DNA from: Saccharothrix obliqua
GTDB taxonomy: Bacteria; Actinomycetota; Actinomycetes; Mycobacteriales; Pseudonocardiaceae
Direction of reading: 5' to 3'
DNA: 64,000 bases
NCBI RefSeq assembly: GCF_019375475.1
Contig: NZ_JAHXGQ010000004.1
Coordinates: 124,001-188,000 of the forward strand
In this document: positions 1 to 8,602 of the stretch, piece by piece
Numbering within the stretch: the first letter of the stretch is position 1
Layout: the number at the start of each line of letters is the position of its first letter
Notes under the pieces: generated by a model
What the model saw: the letters and a program-made list of their open reading frames with translations, nothing else
The model's database searches: none
Told to the model about the DNA's origin: nothing
Translations under genes and position numbers: made by a program

Positions 1-87
1 CACCTCGGCGAGCAGCCGGTAGACGTCCTGCGGCGCGGCGTGCACGGTGATCGAGTGCTCGACCTCGCGGACGGGGTTCCCGGTCAT
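1..87 (-). CDS. Polyketide aromatase/cyclase, N-terminal fragment
   Basis: Only the first 29 codons are inside the window; the gene continues beyond base 1. The visible start, MTGNPVREVEHSITVHAAPQ, is typical of START/Bet v1-fold aromatase/cyclases (TcmN/ActVII type), which fold and aromatise the poly-beta-keto chain made by a type II PKS. The ATG is preceded by a good GAAGGAG ribosome site. It is the last visible gene of the aromatic PKS operon, directly after the ketoreductase, the usual place for this enzyme. Whether it is a mono-domain or di-domain enzyme cannot be seen. Confidence 0.8.
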   Translation of the reverse strand, partial: MTGNPVREVEHSITVHAAPQDVYRLLAEV

Positions 88-115
88 GCGGGGCTCCTTC
101 GGGGGGTCGGTGGGA

Positions 116-898
116 TCAGAAGTTGCCCAGGCCGCCGCAGACGTTGAGCGCCTGCGAGGTGATCGAGGCGGCGACGTCCGAGGCCAGGTAGCCGACCAGG
201 CCCGCCACCTCCTCCGGCGTGGAGTACCGGCCGAGCGGGATCTTGGCGTTGAACTTCTCCAGGATCGCGTCCTCGGAGGTGTTGTAGGCCGCCGCGTAGC
301 CCTGCCGGACCCGCTGCGCCATCGGGGTCTCGACGTAGCCGGGGCACACCGCGTTCACGGTGATGCCGGTCGGCGCGAGTTCGTTGCCCAGCGCCTTGGT
401 GAAGCCCACGACGCCGTGCTTGGACGCCGAGTACGGCGCGCCCAGCACCACGCCCTGCTTGCCCGCGGTGGACGCGATGTTGATGATCCGGCCGCGGTCC
501 TTCTTGCGCATCCCACCGGTGTTCAGCACCTCGCGGGTGACCAGGAAGACGCTCGTGAGGTTGGTGGCGATGACGTCCAGCCACAGGTCGTCCTCGATGT
601 CGGCGGTCACGCCGCCGCCGCTGCGCCCGGCGTTGTTCACCAGCACGTCGATCGTGCCGAACCGGTCCACCGCGGCCTGGACGACGTTGGCGATGTCCGC
701 CTTCTCCCGCACGTCACCCGTGGTGCCGTCCACGTCCAGGCCCTCGTCCTGGAGGTCCTTGACGGTCCGCACCAGCGCTTCCTCCCCCCGGGCGCACAGG
801 AAGACGCGGTGCCCCTGGCGGGCGAGCTGCCGGGCCGAAGCCAGGCCGATACCACTGGTCGCGCCGGTGACCAGCGCAACCCTGCCCTCGTCGGTCAT
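116..898 (-). CDS. Type II PKS ketoreductase (ActIII-like SDR)
   Basis: A 260-aa NADPH-dependent short-chain dehydrogenase, nearly the length of ActIII (261 aa). It reduces a specific keto group, C-9 in ActIII, of the ACP-bound polyketide. Visible motifs are the Rossmann glycine motif TGATSGIG (residues 11-18), NNAG (88-91), the catalytic Tyr and Lys in YSASK, and the ActIII-like C-terminal QALNVCGGLGNF. The start at MTDEG is chosen because homologues begin there and GAGGGG lies just upstream; a longer frame extends into the ACP gene and is artefactual. The PGG loop of ActIII (P94-G95-G96) reads SGG here (S93). It lies in the operon after the ACP gene. Confidence 0.95.
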   Translation of the reverse strand: MTDEGRVALVTGATSGIGLASARQLARQGHRVFLCARGEEALVRTVKDLQDEGLDVDGTTGDVREKADIANVVQAAVDRFGTIDVLVNNAGRSGGGVTADIEDDLWLDVIATNLTSVFLVTREVLNTGGMRKKDRGRIINIASTAGKQGVVLGAPYSASKHGVVGFTKALGNELAPTGITVNAVCPGYVETPMAQRVRQGYAAAYNTSEDAILEKFNAKIPLGRYSTPEEVAGLVGYLASDVAASITSQALNVCGGLGNF

Positions 899-917
899 GT
901 CTAATCCCCTCGTCGGC

Positions 918-1187
918 TCAGACCGCCTGCGCGGCGGCGAGGTGTGCGTTGACCAGGTCCACCAGCGCGGTGGGGGTGCGGGCGGCGGCGAGCGCGTCCT
1001 CGTCCAGGCTGATGCCGTACTCGCGCTCGATCCGGCCACCGGTCTCCAGCAGCGCCAGCGACTCGTAGCCCAGTTCCTCGAAATCGGTCTCGGCGATGTC
1101 GCCGTCCAGGTCGACGCCCTCGTCGGCGCCCGCGGCCTCGCGCAGGATGCGCGTGAGGTCCTCGATGGTGAACTTGTCGACCGCCAT
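918..1187 (-). CDS. Type II PKS acyl carrier protein
   Basis: An 89-aa acyl carrier protein that holds the growing polyketide on a phosphopantetheine arm. The attachment serine is in ELGYESLALLE (about residue 42), the usual D/E-LGY-D/E-SLALLE signature of type II PKS ACPs. The ribosome site AAAGGA precedes the ATG. It sits between CLF and ketoreductase, completing the minimal PKS trio KS-alpha, CLF, ACP. Confidence 0.97.
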   Translation of the reverse strand: MAVDKFTIEDLTRILREAAGADEGVDLDGDIAETDFEELGYESLALLETGGRIEREYGISLDEDALAAARTPTALVDLVNAHLAAAQAV

Positions 1188-1208
1188 GGCCAGGTCCTTT
1201 CGTGTGGG

Positions 1209-2420
1209 TCAGCGCGGCGCGCGCACGACCATCGCCGAGTTGAAGCCGCCCTGGCCGCGCGCCACCACCAGCGCGGACCGCACGTCCGCGCGGCGCGGCG
1301 CGCCGGTCACCAGGTCCAGCTCGTAGCGTTCGGACAGGGTGGTGTGGACCGTCGGCGGCAGCACGCCGTCGCGGATCGCGAGCAGCGCCGCCGCCAGGTC
1401 CAGGGGCGCCGCGCCCGAGTACAGCCGGCCGGTGCCGGTCTTGGGCGCGGTCACCGGCACGCCGCGCGGGCCGAACACCTTGGTGATCGCCTCCGCCTCG
1501 GCGCGGTCCAGCTCGGGCACGGCCGCCGCGTCGGCGAACACCACGTCGATCTCGTCGGGCACCGCGCCCGCGTCGGCCAGCGCGTGGTCGATCGCCTTCT
1601 GCAACGTGGGCGCGCGGTCCCGGCCCGGCGCGGGGTCCACCGTGGACGCGTGGCCCGCGACCACGCCGTAGACCCTGGCGCCACGCGCACGGGCGTGCTC
1701 GGCGTTCTCCAGCACCAGCAGCGCGCCGCCCTCGCCCGGGACGTGCCCGGCGGCGCGGTCGTCGAACGGCAGGTAGGCGCGTGCCGGGTCGTCCCGCTCG
1801 CTCAACCGGCCGCTGGTCAGCTGCGCCACCCAGCCCCACGGGCAGATCGACGCGTCCACCGCGCCCGCCAGCACCATCGAGGTGCCCTTGCGGATCTGGC
1901 GGCGTGCCTGGGCCAACGCGTCCAGGCCGCCGGCCTGGTCGGTCACCACCACGCTGCTCGGGCCGCGCAGCCCGTTGCGGATGGAGATCTGGCCGCTGTT
2001 GACCGCGTAGAACCAGGCGAACGACTGGTAGGCGCTGACGTACTGCCCGCCCTTGCTCCACAACGCGCGCAGCTCGTTCTGGCCGAACTCGAAACCGCCC
2101 GAGTGGCTGGCCGTGATGACGCCGACGTCGTACTCCGGCAGGTCGGCGGGCACCACGCCCGCGTCGGCGAACGCCCAGTCGGCGGCCACCAGCGCGATCC
2201 GCGTCATCCGGTCGGTCTGCGGCAGCAGCCTGCTCGGCAGCACCTCCTCCGCGGCGAAGTCGCGGATCTCGCCCGCCAGCCGCGCCGGGTAGTTCGACGG
2301 GTCGAACCGGGTGACCCGGCCCAGCCCGCTCACGCCCGCCAGCGTGTTGGCCCAGTAGGCGTCCAGGCCCAGCCCGGTCGGCGCGGCGATGCCGAGCCCG
2401 GTGACGACGACCTCGGTCAT
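1209..2420 (-). CDS. Ketosynthase chain-length factor (KS-beta/CLF)
   Basis: A 403-aa KS-beta subunit that dimerises with KS-alpha and sets polyketide chain length. The active-site cysteine is replaced by glutamine (Q162 in VVVTDQAGG), the hallmark of CLFs, which supply the decarboxylating function. The ATG overlaps the KS-alpha stop as ATGA (2417-2420), implying translational coupling and 1:1 synthesis. Positions that set chain length in actinorhodin CLF (109, 112, 116) align by eye with F110, G113 and L117; smaller residues there are associated with longer chains, so a product longer than an octaketide is possible but unproven. Confidence 0.97.
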   Translation of the reverse strand: MTEVVVTGLGIAAPTGLGLDAYWANTLAGVSGLGRVTRFDPSNYPARLAGEIRDFAAEEVLPSRLLPQTDRMTRIALVAADWAFADAGVVPADLPEYDVGVITASHSGGFEFGQNELRALWSKGGQYVSAYQSFAWFYAVNSGQISIRNGLRGPSSVVVTDQAGGLDALAQARRQIRKGTSMVLAGAVDASICPWGWVAQLTSGRLSERDDPARAYLPFDDRAAGHVPGEGGALLVLENAEHARARGARVYGVVAGHASTVDPAPGRDRAPTLQKAIDHALADAGAVPDEIDVVFADAAAVPELDRAEAEAITKVFGPRGVPVTAPKTGTGRLYSGAAPLDLAAALLAIRDGVLPPTVHTTLSERYELDLVTGAPRRADVRSALVVARGQGGFNSAMVVRAPR

Positions 2421-3685
2421 CGCGCGCTCCGATCGGGGTTCGCCAGCACGACCGCGCTCTGGAAACCGCCGAACCCGCTGCCCACGGACAGCACCGCGTC
2501 GGTCTTCCAGTCCCGCGCCACCAGGGGCACGTAGTCCAGGTCGCACTCGGGGTCCGGGTTGTGCAGGTTCGCCGTCGGCGGCACCACGTCGTGCTGCATC
2601 GCCAGCACGGACGCGGCGACCTCGATGGAGCCGATCGCGCCCAGCGAGTGGCCGACCATGGACTTGATGGAGCTGACCGGCGTCCGGTAGGCGTGCTCGC
2701 CCAGGCTGCGCTTGAACGCGGCCGTCTCGTGCCGGTCGTTCTGCTTGGTGCCCGAGCCGTGCGCGTTGATGTAGTCGATGTCCTCGGGGTTGAGCCGGGC
2801 CTCGGCCAGCGCCACCCGGATCGCCTCGGCCATCTCCTTGCCGTCCGGCCGCAGCCCCGTCATGTGGAACGCGTTGGAGCGCGTCGCGTAACCCGCGACC
2901 TCGGCGTAGACCTTCGCGCCGCGCTGCCGGGCGCTCTCCAGCTCCTCCAGCACGAACACCGCCGCGCCCTCGCCCATCACGAACCCGTTGCGGGACGCGT
3001 CGAACGGGCGGGAGGCGTGCTCCGGGTCGTCGTTGCGCGGCGTGGTCGCCTTGATCGCGTCGAAGCAGGCCACGGTGATCGGCGAGATCGGCGCGTCGGT
3101 GGCGCCCGCGACCATCACGTCCGCGGAACCCTCCCGGATCACGTCGGCCGCGTAGCCGATCGCGTCCAGGCCGGAGGTGCAGCCGGTGGAGACCACCGTG
3201 CTCGGGCCCTCCGCGCCCGACGCCCACGCGACCTCCGTCGCGAAGGAGCTGGGCACCATGTAGTTGTAGAGGTGCGGCACGGCGTAGTTGTGGTCGACCA
3301 GCTCCAGCCGGCCGCCGTCGCTGACCGTCCGGTACTCCTGGTCCAGGCCCATCGTCGCGCCGACCGCGCTGCCGATCGTCACGCCGATGCGGCTCGGGTC
3401 GAGCGCTTCGAACTCCAGGCCGCTGTCCGCGATCGCCTCCCGCGCGGTGACCACCGCGAACTGGGCGGCGCGGTCCATCCGGCGGATCTCCTGCGGGCTC
3501 AGGCCGTGCAGCTCCGCGTCGAAGTCCACCTCCGCCGCCACCTGGGAGCGGAACGGCGACGGGTCGAAGAACGAGATCCGACGGGTCGCGGTGCGCCCGG
3601 CGGTCAGCAGGTCCCAGAAGTTCTTGACGCCGGGGCTGCCGGGCGCGGTCACGCCCACCCCGGTGATCACCACACGGCGGGTCAC
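2417..3685 (-). CDS. Ketosynthase alpha subunit, type II PKS
   Basis: A 422-aa KS-alpha that performs the decarboxylative condensations of malonyl-ACP. The nucleophile is C169 in [12 protein letters not shown], the standard position; the two catalytic histidines are in NAHGSGT and in SMVGHSLGA. The GTG start (VTRRVVITG) is chosen because family members start at this point and because it overlaps the preceding cyclase stop as GTGA (3682-3685). The longer ATG frame reads back through the cyclase gene. It is coupled to CLF at its 3' end. Confidence 0.97.
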   Translation of the reverse strand: MTRRVVITGVGVTAPGSPGVKNFWDLLTAGRTATRRISFFDPSPFRSQVAAEVDFDAELHGLSPQEIRRMDRAAQFAVVTAREAIADSGLEFEALDPSRIGVTIGSAVGATMGLDQEYRTVSDGGRLELVDHNYAVPHLYNYMVPSSFATEVAWASGAEGPSTVVSTGCTSGLDAIGYAADVIREGSADVMVAGATDAPISPITVACFDAIKATTPRNDDPEHASRPFDASRNGFVMGEGAAVFVLEELESARQRGAKVYAEVAGYATRSNAFHMTGLRPDGKEMAEAIRVALAEARLNPEDIDYINAHGSGTKQNDRHETAAFKRSLGEHAYRTPVSSIKSMVGHSLGAIGSIEVAASVLAMQHDVVPPTANLHNPDPECDLDYVPLVARDWKTDAVLSVGSGFGGFQSAVVLANPDRSAR

Positions 3686-4008
3686 GTTGTGCTCCAGTGG
3701 TAGAAGCGGCTCGCCATCGCGTCGGCGGGCGAGCGCCACGTCTTGGGGTCGTAGGCCTCGATGAACGGCTTGAGGTCGGCGCTGATCTGCACGAACCGCG
3801 GATCGGTCTTGGCCTCCTCGATCAGCTCGCCGCCGTTCTCGCCGTCGAAGTCCTGGAGGTGGAAGTACAGGCCGCGGTACTGGAAGAGCTGCCGGCGGCG
3901 GGTGCCCATGCGGTGGGGCATCTCGGTCTGGTCGAACTCGCGGAAGAGGGCGGCGACGTCGCCTGCCGACTCCGGCTGCATCCGAGCCACGATCAGGGTG
4001 CTGTGCAT
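3682..4008 (-). CDS. TcmI-family polyketide cyclase
   Basis: A 108-aa protein of the small ferredoxin-fold cyclase family (TcmI, WhiE-ORFVII), which closes later rings of aromatic polyketides. The characteristic text is visible: an early RM.PES, then [24 protein letters not shown], and a C-terminal ASRFYHW. GGAGAG precedes the ATG. It lies directly upstream of KS-alpha and overlaps it by four bases, an arrangement common in spore-pigment and pentangular-type clusters. Which ring it closes cannot be told from sequence. Confidence 0.93.
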   Translation of the reverse strand: MHSTLIVARMQPESAGDVAALFREFDQTEMPHRMGTRRRQLFQYRGLYFHLQDFDGENGGELIEEAKTDPRFVQISADLKPFIEAYDPKTWRSPADAMASRFYHWSTT

Positions 4009-4023
4009 CTTCTCTCCGTCAGG

Positions 4024-5472
4024 TCAGCCGACCGGCCCGAACCAGCGGTTCAGGGCCATCGGCAGGTCGTGGTGGCTTCCGGGCGCGGCCCAGGCCACGT
4101 GGCCGTCGGGCCGGACCAGCACCGCGGTGACGCCCGCGGGCGTGTCGCGCGCGGTGGCGGTGACGATGTCGATCCGGTCCACCCAGGGCTCCGCCCGGCG
4201 GCGCAGGACCTCGTTGTCCCCCAGGTCGAGCAGGACGCCGCGGCCGGAGCGCAGCAGCTCGGTGGTGCTGGTGCGCCGGCCGCCGCGGTCCAGTTCCAGG
4301 TGCGGCACCCGCAGGCCGAGCAGCGGGTTCGACCCGCCGCCGACGTCGTAGCGGATGTCCAGCCCGCTCACGCGGGCCGCGAGGTGGCGTTCCACCTCCG
4401 GGTAGCGCAGCAGCTCGCCCAGCACGTCCCGCAGCGGCGTGACCTCCGGGCCGCCGAGGATGAACAGGCTCTGCGCCTTCGTGTTGGCCAGCAGCGCGCG
4501 GCCGACCGCGTGCCGCTCCTCGTGGTAGGTGTCCAGGAGGGAGAGCGGTGCGGTGCCGCGCAGCACGGCGGCGAGCTTCCAGCCCAGGTTCACCGAGTCC
4601 TGGATGCCGGTGTTCATGCCCTGGCCGCCCGCCGGGAGGTGCACGTGGGCCGCGTCGCCCGCGAGCAGCACCCGACCGCGCCGGTACTCGGTGACCTGGC
4701 GGGCGGCGTCGCCGAACGCGCTCACCCACACCGGTTCGGCGTGTGAGATGTCGGTGTCGGTGAGCCGCTTCCAGATGTCCGCGACCTCCGCGAACTCGGG
4801 CGGCCCCGACCGGCGGCGGGGCGGGGCGCCCCGTTCGCCGACGATGACCCGGTGCGTGCCGTCGGGCAGCCGGGCGGCCATCACCATGCCGCCGGGCACC
4901 TGCTGGCCGATCATCCGGGGTTCGATGTCGACGCCCCGCACGTCGGCCAGGAACAGCTCCGTGGTGGCCTCCGTGCCGGGGAAGTCGAAGCCCGCGAGCT
5001 TGCGCACCGCGCTGCGCCCGCCGTCGCAGCCGACCAGGTAGCGGGTGCGCAGCGTCCGGTTGGTGCCGCGCACGGTCACGTCCACGCCGTCCGCGTCCTC
5101 GGTGAACCCGATGAACTCGACACCGCGCCGGATGTCCGCGCCGAGGCCGCGCGCCCAGCTCTCCAGCACCTCCTCGGTGGCGGACTGGGGCACGGTCTTG
5201 GCCGACTCGCGGGCCGCGCCCAGCACGCCCAGGTTCAGCGGGATGCCGCCGAAGTGCCCGAACGTCCCGGTGCTCAGCTCGCCGAACCGGGGCAGCAGGC
5301 CCCGCTGGTCGAAGACCTCCGCGGTGCGGATGGTGAAGCCGATGCCGCGCGACTCGCCGGTGCGGGCGGGCAGCTTGTCCAGCACGATCACGTCGACGCC
5401 CGCCAGGCGCAGTTCCCCGGCCAGCATGAGACCGGCCGGGCCGGCGCCGACGACGACTACCGAAGCGTCCAT
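4024..5472 (-). CDS. FAD-dependent aromatic polyketide hydroxylase
   Basis: A 482-aa class A flavoprotein monooxygenase of the PgaE/RdmE/WhiE-ORFVIII type. The FAD-binding GAGPAG is at residues 9-14, the DG motif in YLVGCDGGRSAVR, and the GD motif in RVLLAGDAAHVHLPAGGQG; a thioredoxin-like C-terminal part is typical of the family. It hydroxylates the polyketide aromatic core with NAD(P)H and O2, often setting up quinone formation. GGGGAG precedes the ATG. It is 15 bases upstream of the cyclase gene, in the same operon. Confidence 0.93.
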   Translation of the reverse strand: MDASVVVVGAGPAGLMLAGELRLAGVDVIVLDKLPARTGESRGIGFTIRTAEVFDQRGLLPRFGELSTGTFGHFGGIPLNLGVLGAARESAKTVPQSATEEVLESWARGLGADIRRGVEFIGFTEDADGVDVTVRGTNRTLRTRYLVGCDGGRSAVRKLAGFDFPGTEATTELFLADVRGVDIEPRMIGQQVPGGMVMAARLPDGTHRVIVGERGAPPRRRSGPPEFAEVADIWKRLTDTDISHAEPVWVSAFGDAARQVTEYRRGRVLLAGDAAHVHLPAGGQGMNTGIQDSVNLGWKLAAVLRGTAPLSLLDTYHEERHAVGRALLANTKAQSLFILGGPEVTPLRDVLGELLRYPEVERHLAARVSGLDIRYDVGGGSNPLLGLRVPHLELDRGGRRTSTTELLRSGRGVLLDLGDNEVLRRRAEPWVDRIDIVTATARDTPAGVTAVLVRPDGHVAWAAPGSHHDLPMALNRWFGPVG

Positions 5473-5506
5473 TCGTCTCTCCCCAGGAAGTTCGTGGAAC
5501 CGCTGA

Positions 5507-7243
5507 TCAGTCGGCGATCCGGCAGACCACCGCGCCGGACGCGACGGCCGCGCCGACGGTGGCGGCCAGGTCGCGCACGCGACCGGCCCGGTGGGCGACC
5601 AGGGGTTGCTCCATCTTCATGGCCTCCACCACGATCACCAGGTCGCCCGCCTCGACCTGCTGCCCCTCCTCGACGGCGACCTTGACCGTCGTGCCCTGCA
5701 TCGGCGACACCAGCGCGTCGCCGGTGGGAGCGGCCTTGCGGGCGGCGGCGGCCCGCGATTTGCGCACCGCCGTCGCGACACCGCCACGTGGTGCGACGGC
5801 CACCGCGGGCAGCGAGATCTCCAGCCGCCGCCGGTCGATCTCCACCACCACGGTCTCCCGCGGCGCGGCGGCGGCGGGCTCCGCGGGCGCGGTGTGCGGC
5901 GGCACGCGGTTGTCGAAGCCGGTCTCGATCCATCGCGTGTGGACGGTGAAGTCCTCCGCGAACGCCGGGTCCTCCACCACCGCGCGGTGGAACGGGATCG
6001 TGGTCGGCACACCGTCCACCCGGAACTCGGCCAGCGCGCGGGCCGCCCGCCGCAACGCCTGCTCGCGGGTCGCGCCGGTGACGATCAGCTTGGCCAGCAA
6101 CGAGTCCCACGCGGGTCCGACGACCGAACCGGCCTCCACGCCGGAGTCCAGCCGGACGCCCGGACCGGACGGCGGGTCGAACACGACGACCGCGCCGGGC
6201 GCGGGCAGGAAGTTGCGGCCGGGGTCCTCGCTGTTGACCCGGAACTCCAGCGAGTGCCCGCGCGGTGTCGGGTCCGGGTAGTCCAGGCGCTCGCCACGCG
6301 CGATCCGGAACATCTCGCGCACCAGGTCGATGCCGGTGACCTCCTCGGTCACCGGGTGCTCCACCTGGAGCCGGGTGTTGACCTCCAGGAAGGAGATCGT
6401 GCCGTCCACGGCCACCAGGAACTCGCAGGTGCCCGCGCCGGTGTACCCGGCGTGCTTCAGGATCGCCTTGGACGCCCGGTACAGCTCGGCGTTCTGCTCG
6501 GCGGACAGGAACGGCGCGGGCGCCTCCTCCACCAGCTTCTGGTGCCGCCGCTGGAGCGAGCAGTCCCGGGTGGACACCACGACCACGTTGCCGTGCCGGT
6601 CGGCCAGGCACTGGGTCTCGACGTGCCGTGGCCGGTCCAGGTACCGCTCGACGAAGCACTCGCCCCGCCCGAACGCGGCGGTCGCCTCGCGCACCGCGGA
6701 CTCGTACAGCTCGGCGATCTCCTCGCGGGTCCGGGCCACCTTCAGCCCGCGCCCGCCGCCGCCGAACGCCGCCTTGATCGCGATCGGCAGGCCGTGCTCG
6801 TCCGCGAACGCCACGGCCTCCGCCGCGCCCGACACCGGCTCCGACGTGCCCGCCACCAGCGGCGCGCCCACCTCGCGGGCGATCCGCCTGGCCTCGACCT
6901 TGTCGCCCAGCGCGCGGATCGCCGCCGGCGACGGCCCGATCCACGTCAGGCCCGCGTCCAGCACGGCCTGCGCGAAATCGGCGTTCTCGGACAGGAACCC
7001 GTAGCCGGGGTGCACGGCGTCCGCGCCGGAGGCACGCGCCGCGGCCAGCACGCGGTCGACGTCCAGGTAACTGGTGGCCGGTGTGTCACCGCCCAGCGCG
7101 AACGCCTCGTCGGCGAGCCGCACGTGCGGCGCGTCCCGGTCCGGTTCCGCGTACACCGCGACGCTCGCGATGCCCTCGTCCCGGCACGCCCGGACCACGC
7201 GCACCGCGATTTCGCCACGATTGGCGACCAGCACTTTTCGCAC
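5507..7243 (-). CDS. Acetyl/propionyl-CoA carboxylase alpha chain (BC-BCCP)
   Basis: Fused biotin carboxylase and biotin carboxyl carrier, 578 aa from the GTG chosen here. It carboxylates biotin with ATP and bicarbonate to feed malonyl-CoA synthesis, here probably for the aromatic PKS. Visible: N-terminal [17 protein letters not shown]-grasp glycine loop [27 protein letters not shown], and near the C-terminus the biotin lysine in VEAMKMEQP. Homologues begin at the RKVLVANRG segment, and GGGGG lies seven bases before this GTG; an in-frame ATG at 7276 with a weak ribosome site would add 11 residues. The carboxyltransferase subunit is not in the window. JadJ-type genes occur in other type II PKS clusters. 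Confidence 0.93.
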   Translation of the reverse strand: MRKVLVANRGEIAVRVVRACRDEGIASVAVYAEPDRDAPHVRLADEAFALGGDTPATSYLDVDRVLAAARASGADAVHPGYGFLSENADFAQAVLDAGLTWIGPSPAAIRALGDKVEARRIAREVGAPLVAGTSEPVSGAAEAVAFADEHGLPIAIKAAFGGGGRGLKVARTREEIAELYESAVREATAAFGRGECFVERYLDRPRHVETQCLADRHGNVVVVSTRDCSLQRRHQKLVEEAPAPFLSAEQNAELYRASKAILKHAGYTGAGTCEFLVAVDGTISFLEVNTRLQVEHPVTEEVTGIDLVREMFRIARGERLDYPDPTPRGHSLEFRVNSEDPGRNFLPAPGAVVVFDPPSGPGVRLDSGVEAGSVVGPAWDSLLAKLIVTGATREQALRRAARALAEFRVDGVPTTIPFHRAVVEDPAFAEDFTVHTRWIETGFDNRVPPHTAPAEPAAAAPRETVVVEIDRRRLEISLPAVAVAPRGGVATAVRKSRAAAARKAAPTGDALVSPMQGTTVKVAVEEGQQVEAGDLVIVVEAMKMEQPLVAHRAGRVRDLAATVGAAVASGAVVCRIAD

Positions 7244-7308
7244 GGCAGAACCCCCATCTGTCGCCCGAGCGGACATTCCCGGAAAAGGGCGGCCGACACC
7301 GACCGGAC

Positions 7309-7329
7309 GACCGCGCGGTGCGCGCGGTC
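7309..7329. terminator. Perfect 9-bp hairpin between regulator and carboxylase
   Basis: GACCGCGCG, a GTG loop, then CGCGCGGTC form a perfect 9-3-9 inverted repeat in the 118-base gap between the MarR-like gene and the carboxylase gene. There is no T tract. It could attenuate read-through from the regulator genes into the biosynthetic genes, or be an operator; the sequence does not decide. Confidence 0.45.
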
Positions 7330-7361
7330 CCGGTGAGCCGCCGGCGGGAAACCGCCCGGGA

Positions 7362-7793
7362 TCAGGACTCGCCGGCCCGCATGTTCTCCGCGATCCGGCG
7401 CAGCACGTCGTTCGCGAGCAGGAACTCCTCCTGCGTGATACCGCGCAGCTGCTTGTCGGCGTGCGCGTTGACCAGGACCTCGGCGCTTTCGTGCGCGGAC
7501 ACGCCCGCGTCGGTCTGGGTGATCACGTCACCGTCGAGTTCGGCCCAGCCGCGGTGCGCGAAGTCCTCCACCACCGGGCGGTAGGACTCCTCGCGGTCGG
7601 CCACCAGGAACGGCCGGAACGCCTCGTCGATCTCCGACACCGTGCGGACGCCGATGCTGATCGCGTGCAGCACCTGCCACTGGCGCCGGTTCAGCCCCAC
7701 GTCGCGCAGCGCCTTCGTGGTGGCCGCGTCGAACGCCTGGTGGAGCAGCACCAGCCAATAGCCGATGCGCTTGGTGGTGTTCTGCTGAAGCAT
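7362..7793 (-). CDS. MarR-like winged-helix regulator
   Basis: A 143-aa protein resembling MarR-family regulators: an N-terminal helix, then [26 protein letters not shown] as likely helix-turn-helix entry, and the [11 protein letters not shown] segment as the beta wing before C-terminal dimerisation helices. Similar small proteins occur in aromatic polyketide clusters. GGGGG precedes the ATG. It follows the SnoaL-like gene by 22 bases and likely shares its promoter, so it could autoregulate the cluster. Similarity is moderate; a non-DNA-binding relative is possible. Confidence 0.65.
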   Translation of the reverse strand: MLQQNTTKRIGYWLVLLHQAFDAATTKALRDVGLNRRQWQVLHAISIGVRTVSEIDEAFRPFLVADREESYRPVVEDFAHRGWAELDGDVITQTDAGVSAHESAEVLVNAHADKQLRGITQEEFLLANDVLRRIAENMRAGES

Positions 7794-7815
7794 CGTATCC
7801 CCCAGTAGAGACGTG

Positions 7816-8310
7816 TCAGCGCGTGTGACCCTTGTCGTACGGGATCACCCAGAACGTCGTGAGCTTGATCGCGGAGAACAGCCAGCGGCCGTCCACCCTG
7901 GTGTACTCGTCGTCGAACTTGCCCGCCACGAGGTAGCTCTCGCGGTCGAACACGACCTTCTCCTCGAAGTAGCAGACCCCGGTCGCGCGGTCGCCCAGGA
8001 CCTCCACGTCGTGGCCGTGCACGAACTGCTTCACCAGCACACCCGAGGCGACCGGGTTGTCGGCGTCGATCCGCGCCGGCAGGCCGGCGAAGTAGTCGGC
8101 GATCGCCGCCCGGCCCTCCGCCTGCCCCACCGCGCCGTAGTCCAGGCTCGCGTCCTCGGCGAACAGCTCGCCGACCCGGTCCCACGCGTTGTCGTTGATC
8201 AGCCGGGGCAGCCCGTGACGCAGGGCGTTCAGCTCGCGCACGTTCTCCAACTCCCGCACGCGCTCGGCGAGCAGTTTCACCTGCGTGGCGAGATCCGGCT
8301 CATCGGACAT
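7816..8310 (-). CDS. SnoaL-like/NTF2-fold polyketide tailoring protein
   Basis: A 164-aa protein of the SnoaL-like (nuclear transport factor 2 fold) group, which includes cyclases, dehydratases and isomerases acting on polyketides and steroids. Family-like parts are ALRHGLPRLINDNAWDRVGELF, the ASLDYGAVG core, and the C-terminal DEYTRVDGRWLFSAIKL strand. Its exact reaction cannot be assigned. It is the first gene of the aromatic PKS transcription unit; two perfect inverted repeats lie just upstream of its start. Confidence 0.75.
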   Translation of the reverse strand: MSDEPDLATQVKLLAERVRELENVRELNALRHGLPRLINDNAWDRVGELFAEDASLDYGAVGQAEGRAAIADYFAGLPARIDADNPVASGVLVKQFVHGHDVEVLGDRATGVCYFEEKVVFDRESYLVAGKFDDEYTRVDGRWLFSAIKLTTFWVIPYDKGHTR

Positions 8311-8327
8311 GGCGAACCCTTCATCCA

Positions 8328-8346
8328 GTTCCGCGGCACGCGGAAC
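8328..8346. promoter_or_regulatory. Inverted repeat before type II PKS operon
   Basis: GTTCCGCG-GCA-CGCGGAAC is a perfect 8-3-8 inverted repeat ending 18 bases upstream of the first operon gene's start. The size and place suit a dimeric repressor (MarR type) or an RNA hairpin in the 5' leader. The binding protein is unknown. Confidence 0.5.
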
Positions 8347-8373
8347 AAACGCGGGCGATCTAATGGATTGCGG

Positions 8374-8391
8374 AAGACGGACAGCCGTCTT
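8374..8391. promoter_or_regulatory. Second inverted repeat in PKS operon promoter
   Basis: AAGACGG-ACAG-CCGTCTT is a perfect 7-4-7 inverted repeat about 64 bases upstream of the start codon at 8310, in an AT-richer stretch that probably holds the promoter. It differs in sequence from the nearer repeat, so it may bind a different regulator. Confidence 0.45.
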
Positions 8392-8529
8392 GTTTCCTGT
8401 GTGACCGATGTTGGCACGGTCGCTTCGCAGGCGACAAGGGCTGCGGCGGGAACCTACGGGTGACCCGCAAGCCCGTAGTGCACAAGGGCAACCGGGGCTG
8501 TGGCGCGGGACACGCTCCCGGAATGAGCA

Positions 8530-8580
8530 CGCCCGCCCGCACGTCGGACCGCGTATTGCGATCCGGCGTGCGGGCGGGCG
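8530..8580 (-). terminator. Long hairpin terminator after LuxR-type gene
   Basis: Fourteen perfectly paired bases (8530-8543 with 8567-8580), continued by a G-U pair, four more pairs, a mismatch and three pairs around a five-base loop. It begins 23 bases after the LuxR-type stop codon. It lacks a T tract, as is common in actinomycete terminators. It separates that gene from the PKS operon promoter. Confidence 0.7.
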
Positions 8581-8602
8581 GCTTTCGTCTGGGTCCGAAG
8601 TT

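Noticed and set aside
7244-7276. ATG at 7276 as start of the carboxylase gene
   Set aside because: It adds 11 residues absent from typical family starts and lacks a convincing ribosome site; still possible.
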